DNA from: Lunularia cruciata
Lineage: Eukaryota > Streptophyta > Marchantiopsida > Lunulariales > Lunulariaceae
Direction: 5' to 3'
NCBI GenBank assembly: GCA_948567375.1
Contig: OX419761.1
Coordinates: forward strand, 37,822,501 to 37,886,500
Length of the DNA stretch: 64,000 bases
The notes beneath the pieces were generated by a model, which worked only from the letters and a program-made list of their open reading frames with translations, was not told the DNA's origin and made no database searches. This document shows, in pieces, positions 23,300 through 34,900 of the stretch; the first letter of the stretch is position 1, and each line of letters starts with the position of its first letter. The position numbers were made by a program, and so were the translations under genes.

Positions 23300-23475
23300 A
23301 AGCTTCGAGTTCTTGGATGGCCATTTGTGCATTCTGGAGGTGAGAAAAAGGTTCCCAAGTAGCATCATGAAAGGGATATCCTTTCTAAAGGACCTTGTAC
23401 TCTGTATGTTGGCGATAGCCTTGTTGAATATGGCAATGCGCAAGGATATGATCAACTTTGTACTCCTCATGATCA
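23300..23475 (-). pseudogene. Chromodomain of element 3 with an in-frame TAG
   Basis: The minus strand encodes EEYKVDHILAHC, then EYKVL-stop-KGYPFHDATWEPFSHL and AQMAIQELE. This matches the chromodomain plan (EYxVExILxxR, EYLVKWKGY, ATWEPxxNL). Such a domain at the integrase C-terminus targets chromoviruses to marked histones. The stop replaces the conserved Trp of the W-K-G-Y block, fitting a TGG to TAG change. The open frame of the upstream integrase C-terminus ends at 23508, so a frameshift or stop separates them. Confidence 0.75.
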
Positions 23476-23507
23476 TTGATAGGGATAGGAAGAGGGGGAG
23501 GTTGGAC

Positions 23508-24792
23508 TCAAGAGGAAAAGGAAGAGGGTTTAAGAACAAAGAGTTTCAACTTGGAAACATGAAAGACAAGATGGATATGGATATGACAAGGCAAGGCAAG
23601 TCGATAAGCAACATGAGAGACAATTTGGGTGATATCAAAGGATCCTATCCAATTAGAGGTAATTTTACAAACTTGGGTATCAAGTGAGAGAGGGAGCTTA
23701 CTGGAGGATACCATGACTTTATCACCAACTTCAAAGGTGGGATCACGACGATGATGGTCCGCATATTGTTTTTGGCGATTCTGAGCAACAAGGAGGTGAG
23801 ACTTGCCTTGTTGGAGAGATTGGGATATAGTGGTCAAGAATGTGGAAGTATGAGGAACTTGAGATGGAGGGAGAGCAAAAAGAGAAGTTGGAACAAGCGG
23901 ATCTTGGCCAAAATTGAGAAAGAAAGGAGATGCTTGCCTATTTGGAATTGTTGTAGGCAAATTCTATAGTGGCAAGACATTCATCCCAATTGGTATGGTG
24001 GACATTGACAAAGGCACGCAACGTATCCTCCAATGTACGATTTGCATGTTTGGTTTGTCCATCAATTTGAGGATGATAGGTTGTAGACAAAGCAAGCTTG
24101 GTGCCAAGTATCTGAAAGAGTGCTTGCCAAAACTTCATGGTAAATCAAGGATCACGGTCAAAGATGAGTACACGTGGCATCTCATGATGCTTGAAGACAT
24201 TGTCAAAGTAGATTTGCGCTAAGGTTGAAGCATCCACGGTATCACAGGTTGGTGCCAAGTGGATTTGCTTACTAAGCTTATCCACAAATATCACAATGGC
24301 GGTGTATCCTTGTTTTGTCTTTGGCAAGGATGTGATGAGATCCAAGCTCACATGCTCCCGACGAGCTAATGGAATGGCAAGCAATTGAAGGAGTCCACTC
24401 GGCTTTTGGTTGCTGGCCTTGTTATGTTGGCAGCTCTCACACGATCGGACAAATTCTTGAACATCTTGTGTCATGTTGGGCCACCACCATTGACGTTGGA
24501 GGGTACCCAAGGTCTTGTCCACACCCATGTGACCAACGATTGGTAAATCATGGGCTTCTTGAAGGCGCACAAGTCGAAGATCACCTTTGGTTGGAACATA
24601 GATCTGGTCTGCATGGAATAGAAGGCCTTCCTTGAAGGAGAAGGTGTTGTACTCCTTGTCACATGTTGTTAGATGACCATGTACCATTTGGAAGAAGGGA
24701 TCTTGTTGTGAAGCTAACCAAAACTCATTATGGATCTTGGGGTCAATTGACACCATCGTAATTGCTGCCACAATGAGAGGAATAGACTTCAA
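23508..24792 (-). pseudogene. Integrase of element 3
   Basis: The frame 24792-24145 contains the HHCC zinc-binding part (HDLPIVGHMGVDKT, WWWPNM, CESCQHNK) and the start of the core (SLDLITSLP, VIFVDKLSK, LIFDRDP). Frame 24138-23938 continues with the ALSTTYHPQIDGQTKHANRTLE block, where the usual DGQTE-R-N is altered. Frame 23960-23508 holds the C-terminal PSQ/GPF-like part (VGDKVMVSS, SNWIGSFDITQIV, HVSKLK). Frameshifts join the three pieces. Confidence 0.8.
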
Positions 24793-25026
24793 ATCAGGTC
24801 GTCGTGATAGAGCATCAGAGATGACATGGAACCAACCTGGTTTGTACTCAAGTTTGATGTTGAAAAAATGGAGTTACTTATCCCATTGATGATGTCGACT
24901 CTTCATGTGCTCCAAGTGTAAGGTCTGCAACAATGGCTTGTGATCAGTTTGCATGATCACTTGTTTCTCTAAGAGATAATGCCTCCATACCTTGATGGCA
25001 TATACCATTGCAAGTTGTTCCCAATC

Positions 25027-25215
25027 TCAAGCAAAGTAATTTCTTTCAGCTGTATTTAGTTGGCAAGACACAAAGGCAATGGAATGTAGTCCGTCTATGA
25101 ATTCTTGTTGCAACACAACTCCAATTGCAAAGTTAGAAGCATCAAAATCAACCACACAAGGTAGTTGAGGATCATATGGTTGAAGAATGGGTCTTGAAGA
25201 CACCATATATTTCAA
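25027..25215 (-). pseudogene. RNase H fragment of element 3
   Basis: The open stretch reads LPCVVDFDASNFAIGVVLQQ (catalytic Asp in DFDAS) and HSIAFVSCQLNTAERNYFA, the standard gypsy RNase H start. It continues into decayed sequence to about 24880. Confidence 0.75.
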
Positions 25216-25594
25216 CTTCTGGAATGCTTCTTCATGCTTGGTGTTCCAATGGAAGCTTGAGTTCTTCCCAAGAGGTCAGTCAATGGTGCAGCCACATGAG
25301 CATAATAGTAGATGAATCGTCAGTAAAAACTGGCCAATCCATTGAATGACCATACTTTTATAGCATCCTTTGGGGTAGGCCAATCAGTAATTACCTTGAT
25401 CTTCTCTTCTTTCATCTTGATCTCCGTTGAGTAGATCTTATGACCTAAGAAGGTAACCTCCTTCTGCCAAAAGGCACACTTTGAATTCTTGCAGTAAAAT
25501 TTCCATTGTCGTAGTCGTCTTAGGACTTCTCATACATGATTCACATGTTCTGCCTCTGTCCTGCTATAGATTAAGATATCATCCAAGAACACCA

Positions 25595-26848
25595 TCACTG
25601 ACCGATCCAATAGTCCATCCAACATCCGATGCATCTGATCCATGAAGACTGTTGGAGCATTAATGAGTTTGAAAGGTAAAACTCTCCACTCAAAATGCCC
25701 ATACCTTGTGCAAAAGGCAGCTTTTGCACATCCTCTCTATCAATCAGAATTTGCCAATAGCCGCTACAAAGATCCAACTTGGAAAAGTAACATGCTCCAC
25801 TTAGTTGATCAAGCAAGTCATCGATCCAAGGCAAGGGATATGCATTCTTCACGGTTTGCTTATTGAGCCCACGATAATCAATACAAAAACGAAGTCCTCC
25901 ATCCTTCTTTGGAACAAATAGTACCGGTGCTCCCCAAGGAGAGGTACTATGTCGTATGAAGTCCTTCTCCAACAACTCTGTAAGTGTTGTTCGAAACTCC
26001 TCCAACTCCTTTGGTGAGAGCCGATAGATTGGTCTACTCATTGGAGTACTCCCTGGCAATAACTTGATCTTGAAGGGCATACCTTGATTGGAGGGTAATC
26101 CCTTTGGTAGATCATCCAGAAACACATATGTAAACTCCTTAACTATCCGATCAACCATTGCTTGATGAATCTTTTGGTCCTCCACATATTGGTCTTGTGC
26201 AATCGGCTTGATCCACATTGCAAATATAGACTTATCTTCCTCTAAAGCTTGCTCTATGGCTACTTTACTAACAAACTTCCCTTCTAGGGACTCATGTCTC
26301 TTCCAAGCTTGCTCCATGGTTGCCTTCTTGGCAAACTTCACATCTTGGGACTCCACTTCCTTCAAGGTTTGCTCTATGGCTACCTTCTTGACAAACTTCC
26401 CATCTTGGGATTGACTATTCTTAGGTGTCTTACTAAGAGGTGCCAGACAACCTAAACAGAAATTCCTACCTTGGTGTTGTACTTGAATTTGGCGTTGGGT
26501 CCAATCGAATTGAACCTTATGATGTTCAAGCCAAGGTAGACCCAGAATGATATCATAATGTAGAGGTGCCACTACAAACCTCATACACTCCAAATACTCC
26601 TTCCTAATCTTGAAGGTAACAGGATGCAAGGTGCGAAATGCAAAACCCTTTCTACCATCCGCCATCATCAAACTACTTTCAATCACTGGCTTGATAGGAA
26701 TACTCAATTGCTTTGCTACTTGCATAGACATGCAATTCTCTGAACTTCTAGAATCAACCAAAATCCTACAACCCCGCTTAGATATCATACCTTGCAAGTA
26801 AAGCAAACTTGCATAGGTCAAGCATTCAATCCTATTGGAACTAATCAA
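25595..26848 (-). pseudogene. Protease-RT polyprotein fragment of element 3 (417 codons open)
   Basis: The longest open pol frame left of the genes. It starts with a protease ([13 protein letters not shown], where the DSGS active site reads DSRS, and [13 protein letters not shown]). It passes a linker built of three 20-residue repeats, then enters [80 protein letters not shown] frameshift near 25720 diverts it before the catalytic FLDD block, which lies in another frame near 25590. The changed protease active site and frameshift show it is inactive. Confidence 0.85.
26231..26410 (-). repeat. Three 60-bp tandem repeats in the protease-RT linker
   Basis: Units 26231-26290, 26291-26350 and 26351-26410 encode 20-residue repeats of the pattern [14 protein letters not shown] plus a variable acidic tail. 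They are in frame, so they expanded while the protein was under use. Confidence 0.85.
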
Positions 26849-26879
26849 GCTCCTGGTAGGCGGCTCAAAATCTCCTACT

Positions 26880-28000
26880 GGGATTCCTCATTTCCCTGAT
26901 CATTCCGCTCCACAACCTCCACTTGGGCAACTTGTTGAGGTCATCCATTCTTGAGTGGACGTTCAGCAATGCAATGCCCTAACTAGTGATAATAAAAACA
27001 ACCACCATTTTGTCACAATTTCTCCCTATTTGCCATGCCAAGTGGTCTTCATTGAATTGCATCAATCTCCATTGGTGCTGGCTCCTCCACTTGTGTGTAG
27101 TGTATTGGTAGGCTTGGTCGAGGTCAAGGTCAAGACCAAGTTGTTACCACCAAGGAATCAAAATGTTCGTCCAACCGCATGGCTTACTCCAAGTGTTGTG
27201 GCTCTTGCATGGTTACCTCTAATTTGGTTCTTGCCTTCAAGCCCCTCATGAATCGATCTAGAGCTTCACCTACCAAAATGTCTGGAATTTGTATGACGGT
27301 GTTTTGGAACTGCGTGATGTAACTTCTTACAGAGCCAATCTGTTTCAACTCTGCAAACTTATCCCATGCAGCTCGTGTGATATTTATAGCTTAGAATCGA
27401 CTAATTATTGCGCTCTTGAATTTTGCCTATGTCAAGACTAGTGCAACCATTTGTCATTTGGCTTGCTCCACTTGGAATCTCCACCATAGCTTTGCTACTC
27501 CATTCAATTGGCTAGAAGCCAAGAGAATCTATTTTTGCTCATCTTATAGATTGGTAGCTTCAAAATAACATTCACAATCAAACACAAAATTCTCCACAAC
27601 ACCTGAGAGATTCTTGCCTTCAAATGCCTTGGGTTTAGCAAATTTGATCCAATCTTCTCCTTCTCAAATTGGTACTCTCTCCACTTGCTCTTGTTGTCGA
27701 AGATCTTGTTCATCCAACAATCAAGTAAGGTGCTCGATTTGTTGTTGCATAGCAAGGATAACATCAGGTATTGCCACCATGGTTGCTCCTCTATCACACC
27801 ACTCCCAATCTATCTAATTTATTAAAACATAGTAACATCACATCCACCGTTCTCCATAAGTTACAACCGGAAGCACCAAGGGTTCCTCAGATATGGTGAT
27901 CATATGTAGAAATCTTGTCCAAAATGCGAGGTGATGAAATGTGTGAAACGATGCTTGGGTAGTATTTGGATGCAAAAATCCCAATGGTTTGGTGGAAGTG
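26880..28000 (-). pseudogene. gag remnant of element 3
   Basis: Between the primer-binding site and the protease lies decayed gag coding, with a partial zinc knuckle near 26935-26990 (CFYYH, stop, LGHCIAE) and a glutamine/leucine-rich part. No frame longer than about 100 codons survives. Confidence 0.55.
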
Positions 28001-28037
28001 GATATGGTGGTTCATAAATTCCATCCATCCCAACCTC

Positions 28038-28050
28038 GCTCTGATACCAA
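28038..28050 (-). promoter_or_regulatory. Primer-binding site of element 3 (initiator tRNA-Met type)
   Basis: Directly after the 5' LTR the minus strand reads TTGGTATCAGAGC, the standard plant TGGTATCAGAGC site complementary to the 3' end of initiator tRNA-Met. Confidence 0.85.
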
Positions 28051-28462
28051 TGTAAAAGACCAAATTCGAGGAGAGAAATAAGAGAATGGAAACTCACATT
28101 GGGACACTTGAATGAGTGAAAACTCCAAATGCCTAGCATGAGCTTTGGCTGTGGTATTTATAGGTAGCATACAAGGTCCTTAAGAAGCTTCTCAAGAAGC
28201 TTCCTCAAGCCGCTCTCTTAGAGTGCAAGCCAAGTTAACTAGGAAGCTTCTCAAGAAGCTTTCTTCTAAAAGCTGCCTACTTGGCGTGCAAGCTAAGCTA
28301 GTTGGAAACTTCTAGAAGCTACTTACTTGAGGTGCAAGCTAAGCTAGCCGGGAAGCTTCCCAAGAAGCTTCCTAGATACTACCGGAATATTCTTGGCTAC
28401 TTTGTCTTATGTGCTACTTCATAAACCCGACTAACTTCATTGCTAAACTCCATATTGTTACA
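28051..28462 (-). repeat. 5' LTR of element 3
   Basis: This 412-bp copy has intact TG...CA ends (TGTAAAAG...TTGTTACA). It contains the heat-shock-element-like GAAACTTCTAGAA at 28315-28327 and the same GAAnnTTC-rich central stretch as its partner. Confidence 0.9.
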
Positions 28463-31045
28463 ATTGAGTTCTCTAGTGAGCAATGTCTTGAGTCTTGGAG
28501 TGTTATCCTTGGAGGAGTATGATGGAGTTGGGGTTCCTTGCCTTCTTAGTCCATGGTGTGCTACCATAATAGCCATCAGAGGTTCATCTTGAGTGAGAGA
28601 CAAGCCAGCTCACAGCACTGCCCCCGCTTTTCCTCAAGAGGCTTATCAAGGATGGTATATGAACATCTTAGAGATTTCTTTCAAGCAGATGATCCCTCTA
28701 GTGGTTTTATCAAGTTGTTTTGGGTGGCTATAACAGTAGGAAGAGGAGAAGTTTCTATGTCTATTAGTTTGGTGTTAGGTGCTAGTAAACTTCTCACGAT
28801 GGAGAAAGACATAGGGGCATTAGACCAATTGCTATTACTGAGATCTTTTTTCATTTGGTTAGTTGCACCATTGTACTTAACATCATTCTCACCTCCTACA
28901 ACACCTCAATTCACATTAGTTTAGAGTAGCTACAACTAGAGGATGTGAGGCTAATTCTTTAGGCATTAGGGCACTCCTAGATATTCATCCGGAGTAGGTT
29001 GTCCTATAGGTGGATATTGAGAATGCATTTAATAGCATCTCTTGAGCATCCATCTTTGGGGAGCTTAGGGAGGCTGGTGGATCCTTAGCAAGTCTTATTC
29101 CTTTTGTGTGCTCTTTTTATGGCTCTTTTGCTTCCCTTTACTACCAATACGGCTGTTCATAGGAGTGAGTCATCATCTTGGAGTCAACTATTAGTACACG
29201 TCAAGGAGATCCTTTAGGGGGATCCTTATTTGCCATGGTGCACTTTAGAGCTCTTTTATCTACTATTTTGGCCATTCTAGGTTGTGTATTTCTCTCCTTG
29301 GTAGATGATACACACATCATGGGCCCTATAGATTAGATTAGGTAGGCCTTTGACTACTTGACTACCTTGCTACACCTAGTAGGTTTGAGAGTCAAGGTGT
29401 CAAAGTGCAGGGCATGGTCCCCTTTAGATATCCCTCCTCACCTTGAGCTTCCAAAAGGTATATCATATCTTTAGATGGATTATGTGTTCATGGAGTCCTA
29501 GTAGAATCTGAGGATTTTATCACATGCTTCTTAGACACTACCCTTGTAGAGGATATTCTCCATGTGGATGACCTTCCTTTACTAGGAGATCTGCAAGTGG
29601 CATTTGGTATACTCTCCTCTAGTATTGCTTGTTGACCGACTTACCTCTTCCCTATAGTTCCCCACTTCTTGACCTTCATATCACATTTGAGAGCCTTTTA
29701 TAGGAGGATTATGGGGTCTTTGGTCATATTATTGGACCAAGGACATTTGAGTGTGTAACATGGGATTTGGCACATAGATAGACACCTCTACCGATCTTGT
29801 GTGGAGGAGTTGGCTTGCTATCTATAGTGGAGACCACACCCATAGAATTTTTGGGTAGTTAGGCTCTCTTGGCACCACTACTTTCCTCTTGTTTTGTGGT
29901 TGTTGATAGGCCGGTTTTGGAGACTTATGTGATAGAAGTGAAAGAGGGATCCTTTTCTCTCCAAAGTATATTGCGAGAGATGAGAGATAGTCATCCTCAT
30001 GGGTGCATGAGTACCTTCTATCTTTTGCTTCACTATTGTTAGATTAGAGTAGAGGTTTACAATCTTCCTTGACGGAGCAACAATGTCAACATACATTACA
30101 TTCTTCCTTAGTTGACTAGTCCATTCCTCATGCTACTAGAGCACGTCTTTGCTCTTGCTCCAACAAGGGTGCAATGGTCCTAGTAGATCTTAGCTTGACC
30201 ATGCATTAGGGCATTTCAACTCGCGTTAGCTACTTTCCCTACAACGATGAGGTTTTGCCTAGGTTTGGTCCACCTATCTACATCTTCATTACTCACTTGT
30301 GAGTGTGGTTCTACACTAGATGCAACAGCGGTCCATATGGCACGGTGTACTTTTGGAGGATAGAGGATAGGTACCCATGATGCTATTAGGGACATAGGGT
30401 TTGCTATGGCAGGAGAGAGTGGATACTTGGCTTGGAGAGAGTGTTCGTATGCTTTGCATACAATACGTGTTAGGGCAGACTTATACTTTGTCCGAGATGA
30501 TCAGGTGATAGTAACGGATGTCGTGGTTACAAACCCTACGCATGATACAATGTTTTTGGAGGGAGTGATTACCCATCCCCCTAGATGGGCAGCAAGTACA
30601 ACAACCGTGAGCAAGGTCTCCAAGTATAGGGGCATGTAGCGAGGTCACCTCTCTGTTCCTCTAGCCTTGGAGTTATATGGAGCAATGAATATAACATTTG
30701 ACACATTTGTAAGGGAGTGCACGATAGTTTATCATGTTAGGCGTTAGGTACCACTCTCATACTTTGTAGCATATTTTAGACCGTATGTGTCCATTGCTCT
30801 ACGATAGGAAATGGTTTGTGCAATCCATCGAGGTGATGCTTCTTTAGATGTTCCAGTTGTTTGTAGACTTGTTTGTAGAAGGTATGACTTGCATAGCTCC
30901 GGTATCTTAGTTGCATTAGGGCACATTTCTCATATATACTCTATTGGGGCTTAGCCCCATTTTACCCAGTTTTTTTTTTTCCTCACCCTTGTCTTAGATG
31001 GGTCTTCCCATCCTTAGTGTTTTCTAAGCTGTCTCCCTTTTCTAA

Positions 31046-31930
31046 TGTATTATATGTATTTCGATACACCTAAACCATGTCCGACCTAGAGTACATTTTC
31101 CAACATACAGAACAAAAATATTATAACTTCAAATCCGAAGCTTCAAAAGATTGAATAACGCTATGTCTCTACGTTGGAACTTGAACCTTATTGAAAATAA
31201 AATCTTTGGACATGGATCTATTATTATCCTCCTAATACAGTGTAATCACACCCTTTTTGTTAGATATTTTCCTCGCAAAGCTCGTTTCATTCGAGTATTC
31301 GATTTTCAGTGCAGGTATGCACTGAAAATGGGCTTCGTATATATTCATGTTTCCGACTGTTCTGTGAAGTGGAAGAAAAGAATGGCCTACGTGACTTGGA
31401 TGAGCTGGCAGCATCTCCGAGAGAAGGACCTGTCGGAACGATGAAGAATTCCTTACGTGCTTGCTTTGATGAGTGAAAGTAGTGAGTCAGGGTTGGGTGC
31501 ACATTGGCATCTACCGCGCGCAAACGAAGAAGTCGTGGTTCTATTAGAGAAACAGGGGTTAATGTTGCGGAATTTGAACATGACATGACATGACATGACA
31601 TCGAAGAATGTCGAAGTCGGGGAGGTGGCGCGAAAACTCGTTCGTAGATTCAGGAGACACAAGAATCTCCGAGTGGTGTAGAATACAAACAGCTGTGAAG
31701 TTGTAGCGTTCTGATGCTTGGATTCGCAGGAGCGACAAAAGGTGGAAGGAAAATTTGGCATGTGCCGTTCCAGTTGATGGTTTATGAATTGTACACCTCA
31801 GTTGGGAAGGAAAAGAGATGGTCCATCCCTTCGTGTTCACGTTTCCCCTGGTCCTGTTGAAGCGTGGATGATTCGTCCAACAAGATTCGGGATGGCAGAG
31901 TAGCGATCGTAGACAGTGTGTTGTTACATT
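31046..31930 (+). other. Upstream region of the GBP-like gene
   Basis: No coding sequence is supported here; the open frames are unconserved shadows. The stretch should hold the promoter and 5' UTR of the gene starting at 31931. A (CATGA)n microsatellite of about 4.6 units lies at 31579-31601. Confidence 0.4.
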
Positions 31931-34900
31931 ATGGCCGTGGCGATGGAGAGGTCCGCGAGACTTGTTTGTGCTTTGATCCTTGTTGTTCAAATTGCCACGG
32001 TTTGGTCACTGTCCTCAGACGAGATTGCAAGCTTTCTGTTGGAGGATCCCCGAGAGGACACTAGCGGCTCAGGAGTCGATGGAGTTGGAGAAGATAAACC
32101 GCGGGTGAGCTTATCGGCATCTGAGAATGTCCGAGCTATTTCACGGACATCAATGGATGGGGATGCAGAATATAACAAGCCAATGCAGCTGATGAAACCT
32201 GGTGATAGTCATGACAGATTGGAGTTGAACGTGGCAGCTGTTGAAAGACTGGCCGCTATTACTCATCCCGTCGCGTTTCTTGCGGTTGTCGGACCGTATC
32301 ACGGGTATGTAGCAATTAACTTTAAACACCTACATGTAGTATGCCTGTGATACTTGATATTGACAGTAAATGCTATATCACACGCTATGGAACTGGGAAG
32401 AATTCGCCTCATCATCACGCCATGATGGCTACAAAAGTTTCTTACTTCTGACAAAGGACTGTTTTAAGCGGATCTGATATGGAACATCTATGCTTAGTCT
32501 TTATTGTTAAATAGAGTGGCCAGTCGATCAGAGAACTGCTTGATTGAGTGTCAATTGAGAGTTTCCTAATTGCAGACGTGTGAAGTGTCCAGCTGACACT
32601 GAACATCTTTGTAGGGTAAGTAATTTGTTGACAACACGAGTAAAGTAGGTCCAATATCTCCGGTATTTATAGCTGTGCACAGCTTGACCTTCAGTTGGAA
32701 ACGAATGAAACTGCCAGAATGAATTTTGCTTCACATGCTTACATGCTTATATGCGGGGATTTGTGTCAAGGAGTAGACTTCTTAGATAGTGCGTGCGACG
32801 TAATTTTCGAGAATCCTTCGCGAGCTATAGAACGAATTGCTGTGCTCCTTGAATTATTTGCTGTGATATAGTTACTCTTCTGACCTCGTGCAGACCACGG
32901 CTGCACATTTGAAGAAGGTAGGGTGCGTGTGAGCTGATGTTGCACTTCATGGTATATTGTGCCAGCCCGAGTAATTTCGCAGTTTTCAGTTCCTGCGTTC
33001 GTTCGAAGTCTGGGACTGCTCAAATGTTGGACAGTATCCTGCGCCCATATGAACAGATGGTAGTCTAGCATCAGCGTTGTGAAACTCTTATTACCTCCTG
33101 GGGGACCAAACCAGAACTACCTTCTTAACAGAAGTAATATGTCTTTCAGGGGAAAATCTTTTTTGCTAAACGTACTGCTGAACTCCTCCCATGGCTTCGA
33201 CGTTGGAGCAGCACCAGAACCTGAGACAAGGGGTGTTTGGATACGATTTGTGCCAAGGGAGAAGCTTACCGGGGTGGATGGCTCGACTGTTGTCCTGCTT
33301 GATACTGAGGGCTTCTACGGAGAAGGAGCAACTCGGTCGTACGATGCAAGAGTGTTCGCTTTAGCAACACTTACGAGTTCGCATTTGGTTTACAATACAC
33401 TGCGTACTCTTGGTAAGCTCTTTGGCTTGTAAACTCTTCTCCAAGTAGGGTGTAACTGTTTCAAACCGTAACGTACTGCAGGACTCTTTTCTTTCATGTA
33501 AATAACGATCAGACAAGTTGGGCGAAAGTGTCTGTTAATGACAAACACACCCTTTTTCTCGCTTTCACACGGTAAACGATGTGGTGTAACATCACCGTTG
33601 GCTATATTTGTTGCATCGCAGTTGAAATCTGTAACGAAATCACATTTCTGCCGGACGCTATAGTTTGGGGGAGTGCGACAGACATCTAATAGAATCAAAT
33701 GCTTTTATTCAATATTGTATAACTCTTATAATCTCTTGCAGGGGATGCCCAGTCAGTGAGCGCTCTCGCAGATCTGGCGAAGCAGGCTCAGGTTTTCAAC
33801 CTGCAGAACTGGCTTCACACTGGTGATGCTATCTCTGGTAAGTAATATTCTAGGCTCAGAGGTCACAGTGGAAGGAAAGGGTTGGTTTATTCAGTGCTCT
33901 CAATGCGCACTGAGAACTTTTAACTGAGTGTTGCTAATCTCACCTCCTGAATTGATGACAAGCCTTGTGGATTGGTTGTGAGTTTGCTGTAATTTGTGAC
34001 AAAAAAGGAGCACAGGGTGACACCCTCTATGCGCATACCGTACATTTATTTCTCTATACAACGTGTCCCGTTGTAGTCTAACTCAATGTTTGGTCTTTTT
34101 AGAGAGATTTTTGTTTTGTGCGTTTCTATGTGCTTTTCTGTCCGTTCGTAGGTTCAGATATTCACTTGGCATCATGTCGAATCGCATCTACATTTTTAGA
34201 TTTTCAATAGATGTACGTACTCATTTCTCGAGCTTTTTGTAAACGTGTTACAACGACATGTCAGTCTGTTCATCTTAACTCAGCCTTTTGAACTGTCTTG
34301 GCTTCATGCTCATGCAGATCATTTGTCAACTCCACTGGATGTGGATCCGGCCCTCCTGCTCAAGACCTTGGACTTTCCTCCTCTTACCTGGGTCGTGCAG
34401 GGATTTGACATTGGCCTGCTGTCTTCTCAGACCCCCATGGACCATCTTCAAAGATATCTTGCTGCTCATGCCCACACGGGAGATAGAACACTTGACACTC
34501 TATTTACTCAAGGAATCAAGTGCCACACTTTGAGGACCCCTACTGACCTGAATTTACTACGAGAAGTAGTAGGAGAGGAAGGTTTGGCAGCTGACGAGGA
34601 GCTTTACCCATACTTGCACCCAGCGTATTTGTCCGATGTTGACCAGTTGCGAACTACAATATTTGGGAATCTCACATCTAAAGGAGCTTTTACTGGGAAG
34701 GACCTAGCAGGATTGCTACCTCTTCTTGTACATTACGTGAATGACGACTTTCCTCTAAATGCGGACAGGAAATTACGGGATGTTCTTATAGATGTCGTTG
34801 TAGATAGTGCATTCTCTGGAGGCGTGCAGTATTTTCAGCTTTGCATGGATACTTTACCTGAAAAGGAGAAGGTCCTATCTTCACGGAGAGGTAAAGAAGT

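Larger units (their letters stand above)
22822..28462 (-). mobile_element. Element 3: complete but dead chromovirus (Ty3/gypsy, 5.6 kb)
   Basis: Two 412-bp LTRs (22822-23233 and 28051-28462) with ends TGTAAAAG...TTGTTACA flank an internal region with an initiator-tRNA-Met-type primer-binding site, gag remnant, protease-RT, RNase H, integrase, chromodomain and polypurine tract. The 5-bp target duplication ATTGA (22817-22821 and 28463-28467) is perfect. The chromodomain identifies the chromovirus branch. Stops and frameshifts inactivate it. The LTRs are similar but not identical, so the insertion is not recent. Confidence 0.9.
22343..28614 (+). mobile_element. Solo LTR of the element-2 family, itself interrupted by element 3
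   Basis: The two arms, 22343-22821 and 28468-28614, together make a 626-bp LTR (TGTAATACCC ... AGCTCACA) in inverse orientation to element 2. It inserted into non-LTR copy A, with an imperfect 4-bp duplication GCAT/GCAC at its edges. Element 3 sits inside, bounded by ATTGA on both sides. Confidence 0.85.
21865..31045 (+). mobile_element. Non-LTR retrotransposon copy A (interrupted 22343-28614)
   Basis: Copy A is present as 21865-22342 and 28615-31045, matching copy E collinearly. It contains RT landmarks (VDIENAFNS near 29015, the DDTHI block near 29310), the knuckle and endonuclease-like part (30300-30640, RADLYFVRDDQVIVTDVVV), and the 3' tail with GGGGCTTAGCCCC at 30946-30958. The 5' end is lost at the junction with element 2. 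A solo LTR of the element-2 family interrupts it at GTGCA/GCACTGCC. Many stops are present. Confidence 0.85.

Noticed and set aside
31232-31990. Overlapping minus-strand open frames upstream of the GBP-like gene
   Set aside because: No domain, no exon-like structure, and they overlap the likely promoter and first exon of a well-supported gene.
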